From Bradyrhizobium sp. dw_411 (lineage in GTDB: Bacteria; Pseudomonadota; Alphaproteobacteria; Rhizobiales; Xanthobacteraceae), in NCBI RefSeq assembly GCF_018449695.1, contig NZ_JAAVUY010000002.1:372001-436000 (forward strand): 64,000 nt of DNA, written 5' to 3'. Shown in pieces: positions 52,028 through 59,735 of this stretch (its first letter is position 1; the number at the start of each line of letters is the position of its first letter). The translations under genes and the position numbers were made by a program. The notes beneath the pieces were generated by a model. The model was not told the origin of the DNA, did no database searches, and worked only from the letters and a program-made list of their open reading frames with translations.

Positions 52028-53371
52028 ATGCTGCACAAACCTGGGGTGACCGAGAGTCTGGCTCAAAATATTGTTGCAACGCGGTGGGAGGATATCCCCG
52101 CGCCGGTGCGGCATCAGGCCAAGCGCTCGTTCATGAATTTCTTTGCGGTCGCGCTCGCAGGCTGCCGTACCCAACCGGTCGAGATCGCGCTTCGTTCCCT
52201 CAGCGAATTTTCCGGCGGTAAACAGGTAACTTTGGTGGGACGTTCCGAGCGCATCGATGCGTTGAGCGCGGCGTTCCTCAACGCCGCCGGCGCCAATGTC
52301 TACGACTTCTGCGACACCCATGTGCGAACGGTGATTCATCCGACCGCGCCGGTGGCACCGGCGCTGCTGGCCTATGCCGAATTGCGGCCGGTGAGGGGCG
52401 CCGATTTGCTGCTGGCCTTTATTCTCGGCAATGAAGTGGAAGACCGCATCGGCAATGCGATCTCGCCCAGCCATTACAACAGGGGCTGGCATATCACCTC
52501 GACCTGCGGCGTGTTCGGCGCGGCCGCCGGCGCCGGCAAACTCGCCGCACTGGACGCGCGCCAGATGGTGTCGGCGCTCGGCACCGCGGCGACGCAGGCC
52601 GCGGGGCTGTGTGAATGTCTGGGAACCGCAGCGAAAAGTGCGAGCGTCGGTAACGCCGCGCGTAACGGGTTGTGGTCGGCGCTGCTGGCAGAGAAGGGGT
52701 TCGACGGACCGCCGGAGCCGCTGGCCGGCGTACAGGGCTTTTATAGCGTGCTGAACGAGACAGTCGATTTGTCGGCGGTTACCGACGGCTGGGGCGATAG
52801 CTGGCAGATCATGGCGACGTCTTACAAGCCGTATCCCTGCGGCTTCGTGATCAATCCGGTGCTCGATTGCGTGCTGGATTGGCGACGCGATCATCCGGCG
52901 GAGGTCGTGACCGCCGTCGTGGTGCGAGGCAATCCGCTGCTGGCTATCCGCACCGACCGGCCTGACATTTCGACCGGCCGCGAGTCGCAGGTGAGTGTGC
53001 AGCACGCGGTCGCCGCCGCCTTGGTCACCGGCAAGGCCGGGGTCGAGCAATTCAACGATGCTTCCGCCAGGGATCCCCAAGTGACAGCGCTGCGCGGCAA
53101 AGTCGAGGTGCTGCGCGACGAAAGCTTTTCCACCATCGCGGCCGCGGTCGACATCACCACGGCCGACGGCAAGGTCCACAAACTGTCGCAAACCGCCGCG
53201 CGCGGCAGCGACGTCAATCCATTTGCCGACAGCGATCTCGAAGCGAAATTGCGGACCGCCGCCGCGGGCTGGGATTCCTCCCACGACATCACGCCGCTGA
53301 TCGAGGCGATCTGGGCGCTCGATCAGAGCGCGGATGTTTCGAAATTGGCATCGCTGGCCGTGCTAAGGTAG
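52028..53371 (+). CDS. MmgE/PrpD family protein
   Basis: 447-residue MmgE/PrpD protein, a family that includes 2-methylcitrate dehydratase, cis-aconitate decarboxylase and iminodisuccinate epimerase. Characteristic segments are VRHQAKRSFMNFFAVALAG, FLNAAGANVYDFCDTHVRTVIHPTAPVAPALLAYAE, NRGWHITSTCGVFGAAAGAGKL and SYKPYPCGFVINPVLDCVLDW. ATG 52028 follows AAGGGTGG and gives normal length; the frame extends upstream but not with family sequence. It is divergent from tctC, a frequent pairing that suggests catabolism of an imported carboxylate. Confidence 0.87.
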   Translation: MLHKPGVTESLAQNIVATRWEDIPAPVRHQAKRSFMNFFAVALAGCRTQPVEIALRSLSEFSGGKQVTLVGRSERIDALSAAFLNAAGANVYDFCDTHVRTVIHPTAPVAPALLAYAELRPVRGADLLLAFILGNEVEDRIGNAISPSHYNRGWHITSTCGVFGAAAGAGKLAALDARQMVSALGTAATQAAGLCECLGTAAKSASVGNAARNGLWSALLAEKGFDGPPEPLAGVQGFYSVLNETVDLSAVTDGWGDSWQIMATSYKPYPCGFVINPVLDCVLDWRRDHPAEVVTAVVVRGNPLLAIRTDRPDISTGRESQVSVQHAVAAALVTGKAGVEQFNDASARDPQVTALRGKVEVLRDESFSTIAAAVDITTADGKVHKLSQTAARGSDVNPFADSDLEAKLRTAAAGWDSSHDITPLIEAIWALDQSADVSKLASLAVLR

Positions 53372-53372
53372 T

Positions 53373-54164
53373 CTACGGCCGCACCGCTGGCGTCTCGATC
53401 GGCATGTCGTGCGCGCGCGACATCAGATAGAGCTCGAGTTCGACCAGCTCAGGCGCGCCGTAATCGTAAATCTGCGTCCGCATCCCCGTCATGCAGTTGC
53501 GCAGGCGGCGTTGCAGCGAGCCCAGCGATTGCCATTCCAGCCGGTAGAGCGGATAGCCGGTCGGCAGCGCCTGGGTCACCGCGGAGCCCGCGAGATGCTT
53601 GTCCCAATTATCATTGTGGCAATTGGTGCAGCCGAGATTGAGCTGGCCCTGCCGGCGCATGAAGGTATCGCGTCCTTTGGCAACGAACGGTTCCAGTTGC
53701 GGGTCGGCGCCGGCCGTAATGGGCATGCCGCGCGACTGCTGCGCGACAAAGGCCGTCAAAGCGAGCAGGTCGCGGCTCTCATAAGGTAGCGGCGTCGCCT
53801 GCTGATGTTGCGCACGGCAGAGATTAATGCGCTGTTCCAGATTGACGGGGCGTCCGAGCGTCTTGTCATAGGCGGGATAGCGCGCCGCGAGGCCCTTCAT
53901 GCTCGCGCGCGCGTCCTCATGGCAATCGGCGCAGGCCTTGTCGGCGGTACCCGTTTTGCGTTTCCACAACGCTTCGCCGTCGAGTACCCACAGCATGCCG
54001 GGATTGGCGGTGTCGTCGTCCTGGATCGCTTTGGTGTCCGGCGACATGAAAGTGTAGCCGGAGCGGCGCTCGGCCTGCGGGATTTCGGTGGCGCAGAGGC
54101 GAGGGACCGCGAAGCCAGCCGCAAGCAGCAGGCCTGCAACGGCTATCGTCCGGATCAATTTCAT
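53373..54164 (-). CDS. soxA: SoxA, diheme cytochrome of thiosulfate-oxidising SoxAX
   Basis: 263-residue periplasmic SoxA. Signal peptide MKLIRTIAVAGLLLAAGFAVPRLCA. Heme motifs CADCH (~residue 78) and CTNCH (~180) make it the diheme form. The catalytic cysteine that becomes a persulfide heme ligand is in LQRRLRNCMTGMRTQ, followed by LELYLMSRAHDMPIETPAVRP as in other SoxA. ATG 54164 overlaps the soxZ stop by four bases. Last gene of the fccB-soxXYZA operon. SoxAX couples thiosulfate to the SoxY cysteine. Confidence 0.93.
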   Translation of the reverse strand: MKLIRTIAVAGLLLAAGFAVPRLCATEIPQAERRSGYTFMSPDTKAIQDDDTANPGMLWVLDGEALWKRKTGTADKACADCHEDARASMKGLAARYPAYDKTLGRPVNLEQRINLCRAQHQQATPLPYESRDLLALTAFVAQQSRGMPITAGADPQLEPFVAKGRDTFMRRQGQLNLGCTNCHNDNWDKHLAGSAVTQALPTGYPLYRLEWQSLGSLQRRLRNCMTGMRTQIYDYGAPELVELELYLMSRAHDMPIETPAVRP

Positions 54165-54481
54165 TCGACGGAAATGGCGGCCGAAGCGGTTTCGGTAAAA
54201 CCCTGGTCGCCGATCCATTCGAAATCGAATTTGCCGCTCTCGGTCGCTACCGTAAAGAAGGTGATGAACGGGTTCGCGGCGATCGCCGGAAACAGGTCGG
54301 CGCGAAACACCTCGACGCCGTTGTAGCGGCAGCTAAAGCTGGTGATGATATCGCGCGGCACCAGCTCGCCGGTCGCGGTGCGGCGATAGCCTGTTTCCAT
54401 GATGTGCGACATCAGCGTCTTGATCTCGATGATGTCGCCGCGTTTGGCCTTCTTGGGAACATTGATCAGCGCGGAAGCCAT
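54161..54481 (-). CDS. soxZ: SoxZ, sulfur carrier complex subunit
   Basis: 106-residue SoxZ, partner of SoxY in the sulfur carrier. The immunoglobulin-like fold opens ALINVPKKAKRGDIIEIKTLMSHIMETGYRR and continues IITSFSCRYNGVEVFRADLFPAIAANPFITFF, clear SoxZ motifs. There is no leader; it is exported together with SoxY, which has a Tat signal. Its ATG shares one base with the soxY stop and it has an extremely strong ribosome site inside the soxY coding sequence. Its own stop overlaps soxA. Confidence 0.93.
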   Translation of the reverse strand: MASALINVPKKAKRGDIIEIKTLMSHIMETGYRRTATGELVPRDIITSFSCRYNGVEVFRADLFPAIAANPFITFFTVATESGKFDFEWIGDQGFTETASAAISVE

Positions 54482-54960
54482 CAGATCACCTCCTCGGTGC
54501 AGGCCGCGAGCGTCACCACGACGTCGGCGCTGACGGACCAGAACGACCCGTCGGACAGTCGCGCGATCGCGACGATCTTCTGCGTATCGGCCAGCCGAAT
54601 CCGCGTGGAAATCTGGGCGCGGCCGGATCGTGGTCCGAGATAGAAATTGCCGACATTGGGCTGCGGGTTCTTTTCATTGAAGACGTGAATGCTTTTCACG
54701 TAGTCATTTTCCGTCATTGGGCTGGTGACGGTCACCGTTAGCGGCACGGTGTTGCCGTTTTCGACCAAAGGCGGCACGTCGATCTTGATCTTGCCGGTCT
54801 GCACGGTAGCTGTACCGACGACATTGCGGATCGCGCTGGCCAGCATCGCGGGCGTTGCCTCGGCGGGCGTCACCGTAACGATTGGAATGACACCCATCAC
54901 TGCCGCACTACCGGCGAGGCTTAGAAATTGGCGGCGCGATGAATTCTTCGGTTCGTGCAT
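54481..54960 (-). CDS. soxY: SoxY, sulfur carrier with unusual C-terminal tail
   Basis: 159-residue SoxY with Tat leader SSRRQFLSLAGSAAVMG. The beta-sandwich core (IKIDVPPLVENGNTVPLTVTV, GNFYLGPRSGRAQISTRIRLADTQKIVAIARLSDGSFW) is normal. Typical SoxY ends in a flexible GGCGG arm whose Cys carries the sulfur intermediates; here the end is TLAACTEEVI, with the Cys in place but five more residues after it and no glycines. These residues are encoded by the soxZ Shine-Dalgarno sequence. Stop and soxZ start share one base (TGATG). Confidence 0.92.
   Translation of the reverse strand: MHEPKNSSRRQFLSLAGSAAVMGVIPIVTVTPAEATPAMLASAIRNVVGTATVQTGKIKIDVPPLVENGNTVPLTVTVTSPMTENDYVKSIHVFNEKNPQPNVGNFYLGPRSGRAQISTRIRLADTQKIVAIARLSDGSFWSVSADVVVTLAACTEEVI
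54484..54495 (-). promoter_or_regulatory. Near-perfect Shine-Dalgarno of soxZ inside soxY
   Basis: Minus-strand sequence GAGGAGGTGATC matches 11 of 12 bases of the complement of the 16S 3' end (AAGGAGGTGATC), with GGAGG seven bases before the soxZ ATG. Read in the soxY frame the same bases are Glu-Glu-Val-Ile, the last residues of SoxY. Confidence 0.9.
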
Positions 54961-54969
54961 CGTGTTTTC

Positions 54970-55422
54970 CTAGTCGCGCAGCGTCGCAAGATACGCCACG
55001 ATATCCTCAATCTGTTCGGCGGTCAGGATCGGCTTGCCGCGCCACGCTGTGCCGACGCGCTCCAGTCCGTCGACGCGATAATAGGACGGCATGATCGTCG
55101 CGGGATTGAGGCGCGACGCTTCGACCAGCCGTAGCCGAAGCTGGCCTATCGACCATCTGCTGCCGGCGCCTGCCAGGCTCGGCGCAAGATCGCCCTGAAA
55201 CTTCTCTTCCGGAAATGGTCCGCTATGGCACAGAATGCAAGTGCTGGTGCGTTCCAGCACCAATGCGCGGCCGTGCACCGCATCTCCCGGCGCGCCCGTC
55301 AGAGATTCGGCAATGGAATCTCCCGTGATGGTGTAGGGCCGCAATTCCTGCGCGCTCGCGGCACGGGCCAGCGTGAGCCCGGCCGCGGCAAGCCACATGA
55401 TATGAATTGCCGACCTAGCCAA
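54970..55422 (-). CDS. soxX: SoxX, monoheme cytochrome of SoxAX
   Basis: 150-residue periplasmic cytochrome c partnering SoxA. Signal peptide SAIHIMWLAAAGLTLARAASAQ; heme motif CILCH in ERTSTCILCHSGPFPEEKFQGDLAPSLAG; axial Met in LNPATIMPSYYRVDGL; C-terminal helix TAEQIEDIVAYLATLRD. The start is uncertain: TTG 55422 gives a balanced leader, ATG 55398 would shorten it and ATG 55461 lengthens it with overlap into fccB. It lies between fccB and soxY on the same strand. No soxB or soxCD gene is present in the window. Confidence 0.88.
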   Translation of the reverse strand: MARSAIHIMWLAAAGLTLARAASAQELRPYTITGDSIAESLTGAPGDAVHGRALVLERTSTCILCHSGPFPEEKFQGDLAPSLAGAGSRWSIGQLRLRLVEASRLNPATIMPSYYRVDGLERVGTAWRGKPILTAEQIEDIVAYLATLRD

Positions 55423-56701
55423 AGGTTTCCGCCGTGATGGTGTGGAACCAGGCCTGCGCAATTTCGGCTTCCTTCAGCCGGATATCGCGCGGTGCATCGA
55501 CCGGGCTAGTGAATCCGGTGCCTTCGACCTCGGCAAAGATATCATCGTGCGGCTGATAGGTGCCGGACAGCGAGAACGCATAGCCCGGCGCGACGGTGTT
55601 GTAGCAGGTGCCGTCCAGTTTCGGCGCCGCCGGCGATTTGCCTGCGATCAGGCTTGCGACCGCGGCGGCACAGGCCTTGGCCTCGGCGTTGGCGGCGGAG
55701 GCGGATTTCGGGATGCCGCCGCCGATGCAGGCATCGCCGATGACGTGAATATTGGGTGCCAGTTTTGAGGCGAATGTAACGGGATCGATCGGACACCAGC
55801 CGGTATTGTCGACCGTGCCCGCGATGCCGGCGATGGTGCCGGCCTTCTGCGGTGGAATGACATTCGCAACTTGAGCTTCGTAATTGCCGAAGTCAGTTAC
55901 CAGCGTGTTGGTCGCGGGTTCGACCGATACGACGCGGCCACCTTGAGATAGCGATATCCGTTCGATCATGCCGGGATACAGTTCCTTCCAGGCGTTTTCG
56001 AACAGCCGCTGCTGCGGAATGGTGTCCTTGGCATCGAGGATCAGGATCTTGGAGCGTGGCTTCTTCGCCTTGAGATAATGCGCAATCAGGCTGGCGCGTT
56101 CATACGGGGCGGGCGGGCATCGCGAGGGGCTCGCCGGCACCGCCAGCACCACCACGCCGCCATCGTCCATCGCTTCGAGTTGCCGGCGCAGCAAGACAGT
56201 CTGTTCGCCCGCCTTCCAGGCATGCGGCATTTTTAGCGCCGATGCTTCGTCATAGCCGGGCAACGCCTCGTATCGCAGGTCGATGCCGGGCGATAGCACC
56301 AGGCGATCGTAAGAGAGCGTCGTGCCGTCGGCGAGGCCGACCGTACGCGCTTGCGGATCGATCCTTACGGCTGCCTGCGCGATGACGCTGATGCCATCGG
56401 CGGCGATCTTGTCGTAAGTGAATTGCTGCGCTTCGATGTCGCGCAAGCTGGCGATCACCTCATTGCTGAACGGGCAGGCGGTGAAAACCTTGTTCGGCTC
56501 GACCAGCGTCACCTGCAGTTTCGCATCGATCCGTCGCAGCGCACGTGCACACGCGGCGCCGCCGAAGCCGCCGCCGATCACGACAACCCGCGCGGCGGAT
56601 TGCGCGCGGGAAGGGTACGGGGAAGCAAACGACGCTGTTGTCGCGGCGATGCCACGAACGACGTTTCTCCGCGTCATCAGGCGCAGCGCGTCCATGAGCA
56701 T
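55415..56701 (-). CDS. fccB: FccB/SoxF-like flavocytochrome c sulfide dehydrogenase flavoprotein
   Basis: 428-residue exported FAD protein, related to sulfide dehydrogenase flavoprotein FccB and SoxF. Leader TRRNVVRGIAATTASFASPYPSRAQ looks like Tat. The dinucleotide fold is ARVVVIGGGFGGAACARALRRID. Redox cysteines lie in SPSRCPPAPYERASL and DGTCYNTVAPGYAFS, and IPPQKAGTIA is a family segment. It transfers sulfide electrons to a cytochrome; an fccA cytochrome gene is not adjacent, so SoxX or another cytochrome may serve. It begins 45 bases after iorB in the same direction. Confidence 0.9.
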   Translation of the reverse strand: MLMDALRLMTRRNVVRGIAATTASFASPYPSRAQSAARVVVIGGGFGGAACARALRRIDAKLQVTLVEPNKVFTACPFSNEVIASLRDIEAQQFTYDKIAADGISVIAQAAVRIDPQARTVGLADGTTLSYDRLVLSPGIDLRYEALPGYDEASALKMPHAWKAGEQTVLLRRQLEAMDDGGVVVLAVPASPSRCPPAPYERASLIAHYLKAKKPRSKILILDAKDTIPQQRLFENAWKELYPGMIERISLSQGGRVVSVEPATNTLVTDFGNYEAQVANVIPPQKAGTIAGIAGTVDNTGWCPIDPVTFASKLAPNIHVIGDACIGGGIPKSASAANAEAKACAAAVASLIAGKSPAAPKLDGTCYNTVAPGYAFSLSGTYQPHDDIFAEVEGTGFTSPVDAPRDIRLKEAEIAQAWFHTITAETFG

Positions 56702-56746
56702 GTCCGAAGATGATGCGGCGGCCCGTTGGGGCCGCCGCGTGTGAGG

Positions 56747-58927
56747 TCAGGCGAAGGTGATGTTTTGATCCCTCAGCGGTACCGAGCGCAGGCGTTTGCC
56801 CGTGGCTGCGAAATATGCATTCAGCACCGCAGGCCCTGCGACGCAGATCGTCGGCTCGCCGACGCCGCCCCAGAAACCGCCGCTCGGCATCACGATCGAC
56901 TCTACCTTGGGCATCTCGGCGATCCGCATCGAATTGTAATTGTCGAAATTCGACTGTTCGATGCGGCCGTCCTTGACGGTGCAACCGCCATAGAACAGGC
57001 CCGAGAGGCCGTAGACGAATGAGCCGGCAATCTGCCGTTCGATCTGCGCCGGATTGACCGCATAGCCCGGATCGGTCGCGGCAACGATGCGATGCACCTT
57101 GATCTTGTTGCCGTCGGTGACCGAGATTTCTGCGGCGCCGGCAACGTAGCTGCCATAGCCCATATGCTGCGCGATCCCGCGGAACACGCCTTTCGGTGCG
57201 GGCGTACCCCAGCCGATTTTTTCGGCCACGGCATTGAGCACCGCAAGATGCTTCGGGTTCTTGGTCATCAGCTTGCGACGAAACTCGAGCGGATCCTGGC
57301 CGGCCGCATTCGCCAGCTCGTCCATGAAACATTCGAGGTAGATCGCATTCTGGTTGACGTTGACGCCGCGCCAGAAACCTGGCGGGACGTGCGGATTGCG
57401 CATCGAGTGATCGATCAGCAGGTTGGGAACCGAATATCCGATCGCCGCTTCGCCGGTCGGATTGAGGCCGGCGAAGGTAGCCGGATCCTTGCCGTTGACC
57501 AGCGCTTCGGGGCGCAGGCTGAACAGAATGGATTGCCCGGAGATTCGCATCCGCAACGCGGTCAGATTGTTGTCGGCGTCAAAGGCGCCGGTCATCTTGA
57601 CTTGCGTAATCGGATGATAGGCGCCGTGCTGCATATCCTCTTCACGCGACCACAGCAGTTTGATCGGCGTACCCGGCATCTGCTTGGCGATCGCAATGAC
57701 CTGCCGGACATAGTCGGTCTGGCCACGACGGCCGAATCCGCCGCCGAGCATCTGCTTGTAGACGTCGCATTTGTCGGCCGGCAGGCCGGAAGCTTCCAGC
57801 GTGGCCGCGAAAGCCGCTTCGCCGTTCTGCGTTCCGCACCAGACTTCGCATTTGTTTTCCGTATAGAGCGCCGTGGCGTTCATCGGCTCCATCGGTGCGT
57901 GGTTCTGGTAGGGATAGTTGTAGACGGCTTCGACCTTCTTGACGGCCTTGGCGATCGCGGCCTTGGCGTCGCCATTCTCGTTGCCGACAAAGGCCGGCTG
58001 CGAGTCGTCGAAACCTTCCTCGAGCCATTTGGCGATCGATGCACTGGAAACCTTGGCGTTCGGGCCTTCGTCCCAGACGATCGGCAGCTTCTCCAGCGCG
58101 GTCTTGGCGTGCCACCAGGTATCGGCGACAACCGCGACAGCGTAGTCACCGACCGGGACGACCTTCTTGACGCCCTTCATGCCCGTGACTTTGGCTTCGT
58201 CGTAGCTCTTCAGCTTGCCGCCGAACACCGGACAGGCCTTGATCGCGGCATTGAGCATCCCCGGCAACTTAATATCGATGCCATAGGTCATCTTGCCGGT
58301 GGTCTTGTCGACGGTATCGAGCCGCTTGAGGCCCTTGCCGGCGATTTTCCAGTCCTTCGGGTCCTTCAGTTTGACGTCGGCCGGCGGCTCGATCTTGGCC
58401 GCGGCTTCGGCGACCTTGCCGTAGGTCGTGGTGCGACCCGACGGCGTGTGGGTGATGATGCTGTTGGCTGCGGTGCATTCCGAAGCCGGCACCTTCCACT
58501 CGTTGGCAGCGGCCTGGATCAGCATCACGCGCGCGGTCGCGCCGCCCTTGCGGACGTATTCGTTCGAGGTGCGGATGCCGCGGCTGCCGCCGGTCGAGAA
58601 GTCGCCCCACGCACGTTTGCGCGCGACGCTCTGGCCCGGCGTTGGATATTCGGTGGTGACTTTCGACCAGTCGCATTCGAGTTCTTCGGCGACGAGCTGG
58701 GCGAGGCCGGTCAATGTGCCCTGGCCCATTTCCGATCTCGCGATGCGGATGACGACGGTGTCGTCGGGCTGGATCACGACCCAGGCGTTGATTTCAGGCG
58801 AGCCGTCGGCAGCGCGCACGACGGTCGGGCCGCCAAAGGGAATATCGAGGCCGAGCGCGAGGCCGGAGCCGACAGCGGCGGTGCCGATCACAAAGGAGCG
58901 GCGGCTGAGAGTTGGCATCTGGTTCAT
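56747..58927 (-). CDS. Molybdopterin hydroxylase large subunit (IorB/CoxL-like), Tat-exported
   Basis: 726-residue molybdenum hydroxylase of the isoquinoline 1-oxidoreductase/aldehyde dehydrogenase type. Leader LSRRSFVIGTAAVGSGLALG is a Tat signal. Motifs: IARSEMGQGTLTGLAQLVAEEL, QMLGGGFGRRGQTDYVRQ, PPGFWRGVNVNQNAIYLECFMDE, and the active-site Glu in FWGGVGEPTICVAGPAVLNA. ATG 58927 follows GAGGGGG at five bases. The 2Fe-2S subunit gene lies ten bases upstream; together they are co-exported. Substrate unknown (aldehyde or N-heterocycle in relatives), but the operon joins it to sulfur-oxidation genes. Confidence 0.88.
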   Translation of the reverse strand: MNQMPTLSRRSFVIGTAAVGSGLALGLDIPFGGPTVVRAADGSPEINAWVVIQPDDTVVIRIARSEMGQGTLTGLAQLVAEELECDWSKVTTEYPTPGQSVARKRAWGDFSTGGSRGIRTSNEYVRKGGATARVMLIQAAANEWKVPASECTAANSIITHTPSGRTTTYGKVAEAAAKIEPPADVKLKDPKDWKIAGKGLKRLDTVDKTTGKMTYGIDIKLPGMLNAAIKACPVFGGKLKSYDEAKVTGMKGVKKVVPVGDYAVAVVADTWWHAKTALEKLPIVWDEGPNAKVSSASIAKWLEEGFDDSQPAFVGNENGDAKAAIAKAVKKVEAVYNYPYQNHAPMEPMNATALYTENKCEVWCGTQNGEAAFAATLEASGLPADKCDVYKQMLGGGFGRRGQTDYVRQVIAIAKQMPGTPIKLLWSREEDMQHGAYHPITQVKMTGAFDADNNLTALRMRISGQSILFSLRPEALVNGKDPATFAGLNPTGEAAIGYSVPNLLIDHSMRNPHVPPGFWRGVNVNQNAIYLECFMDELANAAGQDPLEFRRKLMTKNPKHLAVLNAVAEKIGWGTPAPKGVFRGIAQHMGYGSYVAGAAEISVTDGNKIKVHRIVAATDPGYAVNPAQIERQIAGSFVYGLSGLFYGGCTVKDGRIEQSNFDNYNSMRIAEMPKVESIVMPSGGFWGGVGEPTICVAGPAVLNAYFAATGKRLRSVPLRDQNITFA

Positions 58928-58937
58928 GGCTGCCCCC

Positions 58938-59387
58938 TCAAACGTCTGAGGCGGCGTGAATCGCTTCACGCACCTGTTTGAACGTGCCACAGCGGCAAAT
59001 ATTGGTGATGGTGTCGTCGATATCCTGGTCGGTCGGCTTCGGATTGTCCTTGAGAAGCGCGGCCACCGCCATGATCATGCCGCTCTGGCAATAGCCGCAT
59101 TGCGGGACGTCGTTGGCGACCCAGGCCTGCTGCACCTTGTGCAGGACGCCGTTGACGGCGAGGCCTTCGATTGTGGTGATTTTCTTGCCGACGGCTTCAC
59201 TGACCAGCACGCCGCAGGACCGCATCGCGACCCCGTCGACATGGACGGTGCAGGCGCCGCATTGTGCGATGCCGCAGCCATATTTGGTCCCCGTGAGCCC
59301 TACATTTTCCCGTATCGCCCACAATAGCGGCGTATCCGGCTCGACATCGACGTCGAAAGTCTTCCCATTGACATTGAGGTTTGCCAT
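58938..59387 (-). CDS. 2Fe-2S subunit of molybdopterin hydroxylase (IorA/CoxS-like)
   Basis: 149-residue iron-sulfur protein with two [2Fe-2S] sites: the plant-type [22 protein letters not shown] and the second with [10 protein letters not shown] and NICRCGTF. It carries electrons from the molybdenum subunit. There is no leader, so it would cross the membrane with its Tat-tagged partner. ATG 59387 follows AGGGGAA at five bases; the longer frame upstream contains no family sequence. First gene of the probable operon through soxA; two dyad repeats lie in its leader. Confidence 0.9.
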   Translation of the reverse strand: MANLNVNGKTFDVDVEPDTPLLWAIRENVGLTGTKYGCGIAQCGACTVHVDGVAMRSCGVLVSEAVGKKITTIEGLAVNGVLHKVQQAWVANDVPQCGYCQSGMIMAVAALLKDNPKPTDQDIDDTITNICRCGTFKQVREAIHAASDV

Positions 59388-59406
59388 CGCGTTCCCCTGA
59401 TTTTGT

Positions 59407-59455
59407 CCGATCCATCGATCGAACGTCTGGTTAGCCCAATCCATCGATTGAACTT
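59407..59455. promoter_or_regulatory. Two covarying dyads upstream of the iorA-sox operon
   Basis: CCGATCCATCGATCGAACGT (59407-59426) and CCAATCCATCGATTGAACTT (59436-59455) match at 17 of 20 bases and start 29 apart. Both form arms around CATC: CGATC/GATCG in the first and CAATC/GATTG in the second; two of the three differences are paired changes that keep the symmetry. They lie 20-70 bases before the operon start. Confidence 0.6.
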
Positions 59456-59735
59456 CGGGGGGATGTTGGACTGGATTCTAGAACAGTTCAAATCAAGAAT
59501 TGGCGTTCGCCCGGGGGAATAATTTGATCTGGCAGGCGGTTGCCTCCGGGCCGCTGCCTCGGCGGCCTTCCGCTACCTTTGCGGGCCCGCTCGACAGCCG
59601 GCTGGCACTAGTAACCCGGGAATGCATTGCGGTTATGCCCCGATTGCCGCTATCAGGGCGCACAAATCGTCTACAAACCGACCCGTTCGGCTGGCGGCCG
59701 GGCGTCGGTTTCAGCAGCACTTCAAGGAATTCATC
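59456..59735. other. Remainder of the iorA / dehydrogenase divergent region
   Basis: With the dyads above, the gap between 59388 and 59735 is about 350 bases. It includes overlapping small inverted repeats TTCTAGAA and GAACAGTTC near 59476-59490, and no supported gene. Promoters for both directions should lie here. Confidence 0.5.

Noticed and set aside
57092..58981. 629-residue plus-strand open frame
   Set aside because: Antisense shadow of the molybdenum hydroxylase gene.
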